Assembly (NCBI RefSeq): GCF_020085105.1
Contig: NC_058045.1
Location: forward strand, 8,136,333 to 8,200,332
Direction of reading: 5' to 3'
Source of the DNA: Siniperca chuatsi
Taxonomy: Eukaryota > Chordata > Actinopteri > Centrarchiformes > Sinipercidae
Length of the DNA stretch: 64,000 nucleotides
Notes under the pieces: model-generated
The model's input: only the letters and a program-made list of their open reading frames with translations
Database searches by the model: none
What the model was told of the DNA's origin: nothing
Part shown: piece by piece, positions 24,742-36,900 of the stretch
Position numbering within the stretch: position 1 is the stretch's first letter
How the letters are laid out: every line of letters begins with the position of its first letter
Program-made: the position numbers and the translations under genes

Positions 24742-27700
24742 TTAAATTTCAATAGCTGGAGGTGGCATATAAGAAAGAAAACTTATGATGCGACTGGGCA
24801 AGTCCAGTTTGGAAACAACTTCACGTGCTCTTGTGCCAAGAGTCCCTCTCACAGCCACTCTGCTGATCTGCTGTAGACTGAGGGGGGTCTCTAAGGAAGA
24901 GAAAACAACAGTGAGGACATTTCATCTTGTCATATCTGTGCTGTTAGATGATCTACAGTGATGTGCAAAAATGTTTGACCCCTTTCCTGATTTCTTTTTT
25001 TTTTTTGCATGTTTGTCACACTTAAATGTTTCAGATCATCAAACAAATTTAAAAACATTAGTCAAAGATAACACAAGTAAACACAAAATGCAGTTTTAAA
25101 TGAAGGTTTTTATTATTAGGGGAAAACAAAATCCAAACCTACATGACCCTGTGTGAAATAGTGATTGCCCCCTAAACCTAATAACTGGTTGGTCCACCCT
25201 TAGCAGCAACAACTGCAATCAAGCATTTGCGATAACTTGCAATGAGTCTTTTACAGCGCTGTGGAGGAATTTTGGCCCACTCATCTTTGCAGAATTGTTG
25301 TAATTCAGCCACATTGGAGGGTTTTCGAGCATGAACTGCCTTTTTAAGGTCATGCCACAACATCTCAATAGGATTCAGGTCAGGACTTTGACTAGGCCAC
25401 TCCAAAGTCTTCATTTTGTTCTTTAGCCATTCAGAGGTGGACTTGCTGTTGTGTTTTAGATCATTGTCCTGCTGCAGAACCCAAGTTCGCTTCAGCTTGA
25501 GGTCACGAACAGATGGCCAGACATTCTCCTTCAGGAGTTTTTGGTAGACAGGAGAATTCATGGTTCCATTTATCACAGCACGTCTTCCAGGTCCTGAAGC
25601 AGCAAAACAGCACCAGACCATCACACTACCACCACCATATTTTACTGTTGGTATGATGTTCTTTTTCTGAAATGCGGTGTTACTTTTATGCCAGATGTAA
25701 TGGGACACACACCTTCTGAAAAGTTCAACTTTTGTCTCGTCAGTCCACAGAGTATTTTCCCAAAAGTCTTGGGGATCATCAAGATGTTTTCTGGCAAAAA
25801 TGAGACGAGCCTTAATGTTCTTTTTTCTCAGCAGTGGTTTTCGTCTTGGAACTCTTCCATGCAGGCCATTTTTGCCCAGTCTCTTTCTTATGGTGGAGTC
25901 ATGAACACTGACCATTGTGGGGTCTTTTGTGACTTCTTGGATGAGTCGCCGCTGCGCTCTTGGGGTAATTTTGGTCAGCCGGCCACTCCTGGGAAGGTTC
26001 ACCACTGTTCCATGTTTTCGCCATTTGTGGATAATGGCTCTCACTGTGGTTCGCTGGAGTCCCAAAGCTTTAGAAATGGCTTTATAACCTGATAGATCTC
26101 AGTTACTTTCTTTCTCATTTGTTCCTGAATTTCTTTGGATCTCAGCATGATGTCTAGCTTTTGAAGATCTTTTGGTCTACTTCACTTTGTCAGGCAGGTC
26201 CTATTTAAGTGATTTCTTGATTGAGAAAAGGTGTGGCAGTAATCAGGCCTGGGTGTGGCTAGAGAAATTTAACTCAGGCGTGATGAACCACAGTTATGTT
26301 TTAACAGGTGGGGCAATCACTATTTCACACAGGGTCATGTAGGTTTGGATTTTGTTTTCCCTTAATAATAACAACCTTCATTTAAAAACTGCATTTTGTG
26401 TTTACTTGTGTTATCTTTGACTAATATTTAAATTTGTTTGATGATCTGAAACATTTAAGTGTGACAAACAAAATGCAAAAACGTAAGAAATCAGGAAGGG
26501 GGCAAACACTTTTTCACACCACTGTATATAATGACAGTGACAGGATGCATACTTTAAATAAACAAACTTACTCTCATAGAACTCAAGGCAGAGATAAGAG
26601 GGAGATTTCACACTGGTGTAGTGGATGGGTTTTTTGTTCAGGTTATCCCTGGCGTACACATTCCCCCCAAACTCCACAAGGAGGTCAATCAAGTCAACGT
26701 TCTTTGTTTTGGCTGCATGATGAAGTGCCGTCTCATGTAGCTTGGCAGCATTTACATTTGCCCCTTTGAGAAAAAAAGACAAAACTGTATGAGAGAGAGA
26801 GAAATGCTTCTCGTCTGTTTATACACTAATTATAAATAATGTTATAAAAGGAATATCATTAGCAGTAAAACAGCATAAAAACAAACTAGTAGAATCTACC
26901 TCATGAGGGATGAGTGGATCACTGGTGTGGCTTAACCAATTGAACTAACCTCAAAGTGTCGGGCTGTCAGTGTGTATAACTGTGATATGAAATTACACAG
27001 GCATGACAACGTGTTTTCCTTTTCAGATCAACTCACAGACACAGTAGGCATGAAGCTATTTTCATAGTTTGCAGAAAAGCTGGGAGATTAGTCAATGTAC
27101 TGTAACGCTGGTTACTCTTAGCGTTAACGGTTAACTTGATAGTTACAGTGTCAAAACAATTTTTCGGGTCGTGGGTAAAGTAAAAGCACAGGGACAGCTT
27201 CCTCTGTGTAACTTGGTCCACTTTAATGACTGAATGCTTCAACCGCTAGACAACAGAACACCGATAAACAAACGTGCTACATTTCACTGTCTTACAGAGT
27301 ATCACTCCGCCAATCTAAACAATTACTAACACTACAGGGAAGGCGTTACCTTTCTACACACAAATAAGGATATTTTAATTATGAAACTGATATAATTACA
27401 ATTCATTAAATGATGTAAATCTCAATAAACATTAGTAAATAAGGTGATTTACAATTTAAATCCTTACAAAAATAAACCTAATCTTAATAATGTAATATGA
27501 ATATTGTCACATGAGACTAGACACCTGATTTTGTTATGGTAATAAGCTGCTAACTATAATATCATGTTATATCTTAAATGTTGTTAGAGCTTTTGAAAGG
27601 TGGTTGATTGATTAATCAGCACCAATAATCTTTAGTTGCTTCCAGTCCTAATGACTAAAAAAATAAAAATGTGTTGCTGCCTTTAAATACATAATAATAG

Positions 27701-29824
27701 CACAGATAGTCACAACCAAAATATCAAATTGAAATAGCAAATTATCCATATCCAGGTTTTCACCCAAAGATATTGTGACATTTAATTCTACCCAGCTGTG
27801 GTGTGCAAAAGACAAACATGAACTTACCTGCATTGAGGAGAACTTTGGCGCAGTCATAATGTTGCCTTGCACAGGCGACATGAAGCGGTGTCCCATAGTG
27901 GCAGTCATGAGCCTCCATGAAAGCACCTTGATCAATCATGAGCTGAACACAATCTGAATTACCTATTGTGAGAGACAGGCAAAGTTGTGTATATTTAGAA
28001 CAAAATTAAATGCTCTACAGCAGAGTGACTTTCTAAACTCGGCTGGGGGAAAAAAATCCCAGCAGACAGGGAGTCGCATTCGCATAAAAGTACATTTGAA
28101 AGCGATACCCCAAGCCTTAATTCTATCTTTTGAGTATCCAACACTCATTTCCTGTGGGCTTTAATGGAGGCTGTAAAATGTTTGTAGTTTCATCCTTCAG
28201 AGAATACAGAAACTGTTGTCAGCTTGAATAGATTTTGGCTAGAGTTTCACTTTAAAGACTGCAATCACCCGAGTGTGTTCCAGTCCAGTTAGCAAGCATA
28301 TGATTAATTTATTAACTTTTTCCAGAAAGATAACTAGATGACTAGTCCTGCATTAACAGTACAAATGCTGTGTGGAATCAGGTCTGGCAATGGTGACTGA
28401 AGAAGTAAAGACATCTTGATGGACAGATGCATGGCTCAAAAGACATTCCTGTGCGATGTTGTACGTAACACAACAAGTACCTCCCATGCAAGCCTCATGA
28501 AGAGGTGAGAAAGTAAACAGTGGAGGATTAACTGTTGCACCATACTCCAGCAGCAGCTTGACACATTCCAGGCTACCGGCTGCACAGGCATCACACAGCG
28601 GAGTGCTGCCATCAATGTTACGAGCATCCACCTGGAGGACACAGAGCCATAATAAATATACCATCACCGTCAATCAATCATGCACTGATGAAGAAAGCCA
28701 TCAACTTGGTTTCCTGTGAAGCATTTCTGTCGTTGCACATCACTGACACCATCTCACCTGTGCACCAGCGTCCAGCAGCAGTCTGACGCATTGGGTCTGT
28801 CCCTGTATACACGCCTCATGCAGGGGGGTGATGGAGTCAACTGCCACAATGTTAACTGCTGCACCTCCCTCAATCAGCTGCTGCAGCTGGAGGGCCCTGC
28901 CCTGTGCAGCAGCCTCATGCACTGCCGACCGGTCTGTCCAGAATCCAAGACCATGAGCTGTGAATATATGTGAAGCCAAACAATACTGAACCTTTCTATT
29001 CATGAAGGTTAAGTTTTCTGGGTGTTGACTTATGATTGGATTGAGTTTATTTTGTCATTCCAACCATACATAGCTGGGGGCACAATGAGCTTCTTTTTTT
29101 TTTTAACAATTCCTCATAAAACATGAGACAAAATGTATACATTTAGGTCTTGATCCTGTAATGAAAGTACTTCACCTTCACGTTTGGAAGCTTTACATGT
29201 CTTACAAACTTCACTACAAACTCTGAGGCACTGGTGGTACATTAACTGGCACAGAAACGGGCACAATAAAATCACTCACGTACAGTATGATCCAAACCAT
29301 CACAATAGTACTAGTGTATTGAATTGTATTACATTGTAAAGTGGATGTTATTGGGTCCATTGACCTGTGCATTCATACAGTCGATGTTTTATAATATATA
29401 TCTTAAAGCAGGTCACATTTGCTGTTACAGAGCAAAGCTAGGTCTAAGTTTGGAGCCCATTTACTGATTTCAAGGACCGATGCAGTTGCGCAACATGCAC
29501 TTCAGTGCCTGCTGGCCTCACTAACGAGCTTACAGCTTGCTGTCATGCTCTCAAACTAACGTCAGCCACAGTGGCACTTTAAGAAAGCTCGCTAGCTAAC
29601 GTTGACCTAGCTATACGTCTGACAAGAGACTGAAAGCTAGTCACCATGAAATGAAAGGTAATGAAAGCTAGTCATTGTAGCTGCCAACCCCGTCAAATGA
29701 ATCGCTTAGCTAACTAACACCAGTTTTAACCTGTTGTCCTGGGTTACTGTTGATCACCAACTGTAAGCTACTTAAAGTTACCGATTTCTCCATACAAGGA
29801 CGGTCTGGCCCGAGTGATCTCCAT
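24742..29824 (-). CDS. asb13: ASB13, ankyrin repeat and SOCS box protein (complete, 6 exons)
   Basis: Minus-strand exons: 29782-29824, 28758-28957, 28481-28631, 27828-27962, 26572-26763, 24742-24890; phases close to 289 codons plus stop (human ASB13 278). ASB proteins are substrate receptors of Cullin-5 E3 ubiquitin ligases: the ankyrin repeats bind substrate and the SOCS box recruits Elongin B/C and Cul5. The start reads MEITRARPSLYGEI. About six ankyrin repeats follow (VDSITPLHEACIQGQ, NIDGSTPLCDACAAGS, FSPLHEACMGGNSDC, GTPLHVACARQH, LHETALHHAAKTKNVDL). The last exon is the SOCS box (PLSLQQISRVAVRGTLG ... DLPSRIISFLSY) and ends in a short MPPPAIEI tail. The BC-box cysteine position holds serine. 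Intron 5 contains a Tc1 transposon. The gene is convergent with NET1 and divergent from TASOR2. Confidence 0.93.
24956..25171. repeat. Left inverted repeat of the Tc1 element (IR/DR type)
   Basis: Pairs with the right repeat at 26310-26524. It holds two copies of a transposase-site-like direct repeat: an outer one at 24962-24983 (TGTGCAAAAATGTTTGACCC) and an inner one at 25152-25173 (TGTGAAATAGTGATTGCCCC). Confidence 0.85.
25178..26148 (-). pseudogene. Tc1 transposase, frameshifted and catalytically suspect
   Basis: The main frame (25178-26065) encodes the HTH tail (GLQRTTVRAIIHKW), LPRSGRLTKITPRAQR, the first catalytic Asp (WTDETKVE), the second in LQQDND and the catalytic Glu in SPDLNPIEMLW, ending AAKGGPTSY. 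The natural start codon (26148; MLRSKEIQEQMRKKV) lies in another frame. Compared with family members about 10 bp are missing after EIYQ, so the N-terminus is disconnected and ends in a stop. Between the second Asp and the Glu I count 33 residues, where active Tc1 enzymes have 34, consistent with a lost codon near EWLKNK. Both defects argue that this copy cannot make active enzyme. Confidence 0.9.
26310..26524. repeat. Right inverted repeat of the Tc1 element
   Basis: Inverted copy of 24956-25171 with scattered substitutions. The outer end reads, on the minus strand, CAGTGGTGTGAAAAAGTGTT, closer to the inner direct repeat than the left outer end is. Confidence 0.85.
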
Positions 29825-30829
29825 TTCATGTTACCGTTTTCTTCTGCGTACACCACGTAGATTCAGCCGAACATGTGGTTCATTTTAAAGCAAAAGACTG
29901 AAAGGGCTGCACTACTAACGTTACAAAACACGCTGGGCCGCCGGTTGCCAAGTGCTCATTGAGAACGGCTGACGACATTCAGTCCAACAATGGCTTGGAA
30001 TTCTGGGATATGTAGGCGATTGACCTGCAATGAATGAAATGCTTGGTAAGCCTACCTGTATGTCTACCTACTACCTGCCTACCTGCCTGTGGGGAGTGGC
30101 TTTGGAGGGAGTGCTGGACGAAGTGGGTGGGATTATTTCGGTTTGATACTTTCAAAATCTGGCTGTCTCTTGCTAGTTTCTCCAACGTTACCTACCCTAG
30201 CTTCACATGATTCAAGTTAAATATTTGACTGATTTGAACAAAATAGGACACGAAGAAATACTAAAAAACAAATAATAAATGTGTATTGAGATTGTTATTT
30301 AACAATGCAGAATAATTAAAACAAATGTATTTATTTACTAGCTAGTTTACTTACTTACCCAATGCGTGGAGATGAAACTGAGGTTAGCTAGCTAGCTAAT
30401 ACAATAATTAACATTATGGCTTTTTCGCTAGCTAACAAGTTAACATATTAAAAGAAGGCTTTTAACTAAATCAACATGATACAAAACTGCAATGACATTT
30501 CCAAGTGCACAGGTAGGAATGTTTTTTGTGTGTTTTTAAAAGCTAACATGACTAACTTAAAGTAGCATTACATTTGCTAATCCATGATGTGTTGTGTCTT
30601 GTATGGATTTGGATTTGCTGTGGCTCTACCGTTTGCATTTCAGCAGCAGCATCTTCATTTATTTTATGTTGGGGAAGTGAAATATTTATGCGAACATGAT
30701 TAGATTTAGCTGAGAAAGAGTTGCCAGGGTTCACAGTGAATAAAAGCTAAAGGCTAACTTAGGCTAATTTTGCATTTGTAATTCTTGTCTTGGTTTTTAG
30801 TGGAATTTGCGATTGCTGCAGACGTCTTC

Positions 30830-31700
30830 ATTCTACAGAGCCCCCAATAGGGCATGGTGGGAATTTTTTTTATGAAGTTCTTTTTGTATTGTGTATTATA
30901 CAGTAGACCACAACACAGTGGGCACACCTTCAGTTGTGGCTAGCTCAGGTGCAAGTCTGTATGATTGCAGCTGGATAGATAACTAGCGGAGCTAGTGAAC
31001 CTACCGACTTCTGCCAAGGCTGGTTGAGACAGGCTGTACAGTAGCTGTAATTATGATTATAACCAGGGGATGACATATCTTTGGCTGGCATATCATTGTG
31101 GCTGTGCATTGGTTGTCGTGATTATGACTGTGACATATTAGTTCATAATGGGTGTAACACTAACTATATGCAGGAGTTGTGTGTGTGCATTGAATTGATA
31201 TGGTTGTACTGGCTGAGCGTTGTATTGAAGCTACTGTATTCCTGTATAACACATCTGTCATATCTGATAGAGTTCAAATCCTGTTTGTTTTAAAGAAGCT
31301 TCCTTGGCTAATGGTAATAGGAGCAGTAGTCACAGTACTGCTATAGAGCCATATCCAGAGAATCACAGATTCAACCACAAATGCAGCCGTAGTCCAAGCA
31401 ATAATCATATGCACAGCTACAACTTCAACCACCACAGCCAGGCAGAGCCGCTGCAGTTGTGCTCACAGCCAGTGGCTGCATACTGTCGGAGCTCCGCCTT
31501 TTGAAAGGAGTAATGAGCAATAAATGCATAATGCAAAGTTTCACATCATCTCTTCTTTCTGTGGTATCTGTAGAGCGTTTCCCTAAACTGGCAGTCTATA
31601 ACAACACACTGTTCCTATGAGGGGGAATGCAACATGTATTGCCAGGGAACGCAAAAGTAGTTAAAAAAAATTCCCAACATGACCCTCTGGGGGCTCCATA
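30830..31700. repeat. Inverted-repeat element, family D
   Basis: The left end CAGAGCCCCCAATAGGGC with GGTGGGAATTTTTTTTA is the inverse of the right end AAAAAAATTCCCAACATGAC with CCTCTGGGGGCTCC. About 870 bp lie between, with no coding capacity. A related end occurs at 32660-32755. Confidence 0.5.
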
Positions 31701-32231
31701 TCATTCAGCAACTGAAGCAATTGCCTAACATTTTCTTGTTGACTTTTAGCTAGTTTTATGTCCAGAGTCATGATCTTTAACCTCCCTCTGGAGGTACATA
31801 TTGAAAAACACACCACACAGTAGACTGCAAAATTTTAAAAATTGCGGTTTTAAACAATATAGGCTAACTAATCACATTTTAAGATTGCATTACACATAGT
31901 TAGGAAAGACACTGGGTTGTATGTTGCCTTTCATGTCAGTAGCAACCATTAAAAATAATTAGGATTTAATTGCACAGAAAACACCAAAAATCCCCATGTC
32001 ATTAGAGTGGCCAACCTTATACAGCTACTTGCAAGCTGCAGCTAAATATGTTTTGGCATAGAATCAGATGGCCCAAAACTCCTGGAGTTCCCCTTGGTAA
32101 AATATAATACTTGGGCAGGTGCATGCAGTCTTGTCTTACAACTCTGAGGTGTATGAGCTGAATTTTAGAGCCATAATGCTGTGCAAATGGTACATTAATT
32201 TGCCAGAAGTGAATATATTGAAAGCGCAGTA

Positions 32232-32272
32232 ACCTCTCTTACCAATCAAGCGCTCTGATTGGTGAGAGAGGT
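32232..32272. repeat. Hairpin with 17-bp stem
   Basis: ACCTCTCTTACCAATCA (32232-32248), a 7-base loop, then TGATTGGTGAGAGAGGT (32256-32272). One stem mismatch. Each arm carries a CCAAT/ATTGG word. Confidence 0.8.
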
Positions 32273-32659
32273 CACCTATGGTAAAACATCTATATTCAAA
32301 ATATAGGTTTTATGTATTTTTGGCTTGGCCAGAATGTGGAAATTAGTTTGGTCCTTCCTCGATGTAGTCTCCATAAAAAGCATCAACTATGAGGACGTGG
32401 GTGTTGTGATTATAGTATTGTCTTTCTGCGGCATTGATCATTTCCAGTTGTTGCCCAGCAACATAATAATGCTGCCTACATTTGTTTGGGTTGCATATCT
32501 GACAACCAATAAAGCAGTCTATACCATAACCCCATTTGCAAATAAATTTCGAATTGTAAATTCTGTTCTGACAGCGGCATAAAGAGGAACCAATATGATT
32601 TCTTATTATTTTGACCTGTCATAGCTGGACTGGACCAACACGCTAACTTTAATTCCAGT

Positions 32660-32755
32660 GGATTAAGGGGAATGCAAACAATATTGCAAGGGAATGCAAA
32701 AGTTATTGTGAGGGAATGCATGTATAGTTCAGAAAAAAAAAATCCCACCCTGACC
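32660..32755 (+). repeat. Solo end of repeat family D
   Basis: GGGGAATGCAAACAATATTG, AGGGAATGCAAAAGTTATT and AAAAAAAATCCCACCCTGAC match the right end of the element at 30830-31700 (about 31610-31690) in the same orientation. Confidence 0.5.
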
Positions 32756-33569
32756 CTTTACACAGTACATTTTGTACTGCAAAAATCTGTGTTGCCAAGT
32801 TTGCAAGTTTTGGCAGTGAGTGCCACGAGACTCAAGCATACAAGCAATGTGTGGGACCACTGGACTAAAACCATGAGGTAGAAGTGGCTTAAAGCTGCAT
32901 AGAGCTGGATAATTAGCGGCTAACTGATTCTCAGTTGGTTCGGCACCACTGGTAACCATTTCATATTACACACCAATTCAAGGTCAGCATCAAAAATATT
33001 CTTTAATGGAGCTTTACAAGGTCATTAACCTCGTACCAGGTTAGTGAGCACTTTGAGTGATTCTGTTGAAACTAATAACTCACAGAGGTAGAATAGTTGT
33101 CAGAAATACTGATTTATTCACATAAATACTTTACCTTAAATTATAATACCAGCAGAAATGAAACTTGGACCTTACGTTTGGTGCTGCCTCAATGCGAGTG
33201 TTGGCAAAACTGTACAAGTGCAATGGTTAACTCGGAGTAGCAGGATTTCATGGCTAATATGCTAAATATGTGTTAGCACTGATCCCAACTTCCCCTACAG
33301 TCTGCACCATACTACACTGCAGTCTTACAGACTGTATTGCAGAATCCACAGTATAACCTCCTGAAACAAATGAGGGCTTGTATTACGGGTAGGAGGCTAG
33401 AAGCACAGATTTGACCATGCCAGTTCGTGTACAGTTAGCAGTCATTAATTTTTCGCTGGAAACAGGAAGAAAGAGACACGCAGAAGAAGAGAACCGCAGG
33501 CGCAGACAAGCGTCGGCAGAGCTTCCACAGCTGCCTCTCCACCAGCACAGTTTGGTGTAGACTTTCAAG

Positions 33570-33939
33570 ATGGATGCTTTCGCCTCGATAGGTTTCTCTT
33601 TCTTTTTCGATACGGACTGTACATGCGTCTATCGCTCCTGCGTGTCAACTGGAGAGCTTTCATAACGGATTTACCACGTGTGAAACGATTTTTAAAAAGT
33701 GGGTTTAAGTGGATGTTTTTGTTTTCTACGCGTTTGGACTGTCGGTTATTTTTTTTAACTTCCTGGTCGGCGCATTAATATGTCTGTTGAAACTGCGGAG
33801 AAAGCTCACGTTACTGTGAAAGGCTTATTGGATACAGCATACATGTGACTTTATAATTGTGTTGTAATGTTTAAAACCAGACACAACTATTTTCAACGAA
33901 GGGCAATGGAGGGACGACAGACTGAATAAGTGTTCAGCA
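33570..33939 (+). promoter_or_regulatory. TASOR2 5' region with a possible alternative first exon
   Basis: ATG at 33570 (AAGATGG context) opens MDAFASI and reaches a donor TAG|GTTTCT at 33591/33592, in the same phase as the exon 1 chosen for TASOR2, so it could splice to exon 2 in frame. If unspliced it is a short upstream open frame. E-box CACGTG is present near 33675. Confidence 0.35.
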
Positions 33940-36900
33940 ATGGAAAGTGGGAATGGTGGAGCCTCGAGTAAAGGTGACGAGCTTTTTCCCCCCTCATGTA
34001 ACTTTCACTTTAAAATTAACAATAAATGCTATACTTGAGATATACACCTACTGTTACCGTATGATTAGACGAAAAAGGACGACGCGTGGATTAGGTGCCT
34101 CTTACAGTACAAACATCACCAGGCTTGTGAAATAACTCAGAAACTTTTTCCTAGTAGAAAGCGGAAACGCAATTTGCTGTATTTTCCTTATGTCGCTTGT
34201 ATGTTCTGCTCATGTTTGGTTTTGTCCACTTTTAGGTGTTTTAGTACCTGTGTCAGCAAGTTCTGACGTCTTTCAAATCAAAATTTTGGCTCCACTTAAA
34301 AGTGCGTACTTGTATGAAGAGTCTAAGCAGTCCTTCGGCTATACGTCCGCTGTCTTGATAAAGAATCCCGCATTGGAAGAAAAGGTTTGTCCAAATGTTA
34401 TTCCTAATGTCCCACCATTTTGATGTCATTAAACATTAAGCCACAGGTAATGCTTAAACGTTTAATTAATAGCTGCACCTGGTTTGATATCATAAATGTA
34501 AATATTTTGTAAAATAGTCCCTTCTTTTGATTTGCTGTATCTTTTAAGCTTTAGCAGTGACTACTAGGAGACTTTACATAAGAAAACCTGGGCAAAGAAT
34601 AAAGTGATGCATGAAAATAGGAAGTGCCCCATGAGAGGAACCTCAAACATGAAAAAATGACATTTGACAGCTTTCAAACTTATTTCTTCTTTTCTTTTCT
34701 ATCAGTATAATGCATTCCGAGCAAAGAGAAGAGAAGTAGGATATTCAGAGGAGGATCTGAAGGAATCCTATGGGTTTTTGCTGTTTGATGATGTCAACAA
34801 GGTAAAAACTTGAAATATAGGCACACCTGAGAAAATACATGTTCCAACAAATCTTAATATCTTGCTGATATTGATATTTGTATTGGTTTAAAGGCTAATG
34901 AACTTGGAGAAACTGGTGTGCTCACTGGAAACAGCACATGCACAACTCTGGGCGATCCCTCGAAAGGTAAATTATGATGATTTGTGATTCCCACTCCCCC
35001 ATCCCCCCATATTGCCACTATGCCAAACCAGTAGTGAGATCACCGTGACATTTTAGTATGTACAACTCAGAAAAAGGTCATATTTCTTTGCAGTTAAGAT
35101 TTGTACACTTGCTGTAACATATAACTTAGATATACTTACTGGTTACTTGGTTAAATAAATGCAAAGACATGACATTAAGCCTTTCTCGCTAATTAAGTAT
35201 TTTATCCCAAGTTATTACCTTGATGGCCATATCCAGGAAATTGTCCATGCATGCCACCTGTCCATTATATTTGTAGTGCAAGTCAAGGAATAGTCCCATG
35301 TTGAATATGTGGTGCTCTCCTGCCTTTGAAAGTGAAAGCAAGTTGACTGTATTAATATATAGAAATGAAAGTGGAAGAACTTTTGTTGTGAAACAGAAAC
35401 TATAATTTGGCACACAGCAGTTAAGCATATTAAGTGTGTTGCAGGCAGAATAACAATGAATTCAGAATGTATTGTCTATTTCACTGTACATTGTAACATG
35501 GATCTCTTTTATCTTTAACGTTTATCCCTTAAATTTCAGTTTTTCTTCATAACTTTAAGATTGAAATGTTGCCTCTCAAAGACTTTGTCTGTTATCTCTC
35601 TACCCGCTCCTGGCTGTGATAAGTGTGGAAGTTATCAGGTATAAACATGGGTCAAAGTCCTTTTCATGGTGCTGATTTTCTTTGAACTGTAGTATGAAAC
35701 CACACTGAAGTGGCACATGAAAACAAGAGCGCCACTGTGTCACATGTCACACTGTGTCAGTGTTACATGGGGTTAATCTGTGTTTTACTTGACATCCGTG
35801 CCTGTTTTGATCTTTTAGGTTCTGTACAGACTGCAGTGGTGCTATAACAGATTTCCTCAAATACCTTCTCAATACAGACCCATTAATTCTAAATATTAGG
35901 CCTGCATTTCTTAATGGCTTAAAGAGTCATTTGGAAAGGTCATACTGTTAGTATTTTGTGTTAATATGTCATAACTTTCTTTACTTCGACAGCACACTGC
36001 TGGTGAGGGACTATGAAAGACACACCAAACCTGCCCAAACCAGTTATTCACTCTTTGTGTTGCCTCCTACGTTCAGATTTCCAACCTGTTGTTTTCCATG
36101 ACTGAGAGAACTTACCTGAATGCCTCAAGTGTCTTATCTATCCTCATTCATATTTCTATGTATTTTAATTATAATTTTCATATTTTAATAACAGGTCTGA
36201 ACCCCTATTGCTAACAACTTGATTTTACTTCAAAAACTCGCTCTTACCTCACTTAAGAAAATACACTATATTGTGAGACATGTACAGGCTTAAATATAAA
36301 TAAAATAAAAAAGATTAAAAAAAAGATTAATTTTTTTTAAAATCCTAACCAAGTTACATAAGAAGTAGTGCAAGTAACTATTAAGATCCTAGCATCTAGT
36401 GGTCATTAGAGAGGGAAACCATAATTTCTTCTTGTGGAATCAATAAAGCTTATTGATTTGCAACACTATATGTGGTTACTTGTACAATGAGCAGGAAAGC
36501 AAAATCACTAGGGTCACTTTTATTAAACTGTAGCTACATTCTGATGCCACAAGTAAACTGCAGTTCCTCTCAACAATTTTGATCTACAGTGCCTAAAGTA
36601 TCTATAGTGTTCACCCATTGTGGACTTGTATCTTGAAATCTCTTGTTGGTGAGTGTAGGGAAATCTCTGGATTATGGTTTATTAAAATTATTCTGTATAT
36701 AGAACATAATGTAACGTTTCATGTTTAGCTGCAATGGGTGAGGTCATTCTGATTGTTGTGTGGTGTGTCCTTGACAACTGCAACACATTCATCTGTCAAG
36801 GTGTGGCCTTGCTGCTGTAAGAGTGTCTTGTGTTTGGAAAGCCACTTTATGAGTTAAACATTGTAGTTTTATGATGTCCTCAAATCTTATTAAATGACCC

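Larger units (their letters stand above)
24956..26524 (-). mobile_element. Tc1-family DNA transposon, inactive, in the last ASB13 intron
   Basis: The 1,569-bp element is flanked by TA at 24954-24955 and 26525-26526, the target dinucleotide of Tc1/mariner elements. It has inverted repeats of about 215 bp and one transposase gene on the minus strand, the same orientation as ASB13. Both splice sites of the host intron are intact. Confidence 0.93.
29825..33569. other. Divergent spacer between ASB13 and TASOR2
   Basis: Presumably contains the ASB13 promoter next to 29824 (CpG-containing sequence to about 29960) and family D inverted repeats at 30830-31700 and 32660-32755. There is a hairpin at 32232-32272 and AGCT-rich runs near 30380-30440. 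No exons recognised. Confidence 0.5.

Noticed and set aside
25688-26092. 134-codon plus-strand open frame
   Set aside because: Antisense shadow of the Tc1 transposase.
31304-31504. His/Asn/Ser-rich open frame
   Set aside because: Lies inside the family D inverted-repeat element; no sign of selection as protein.
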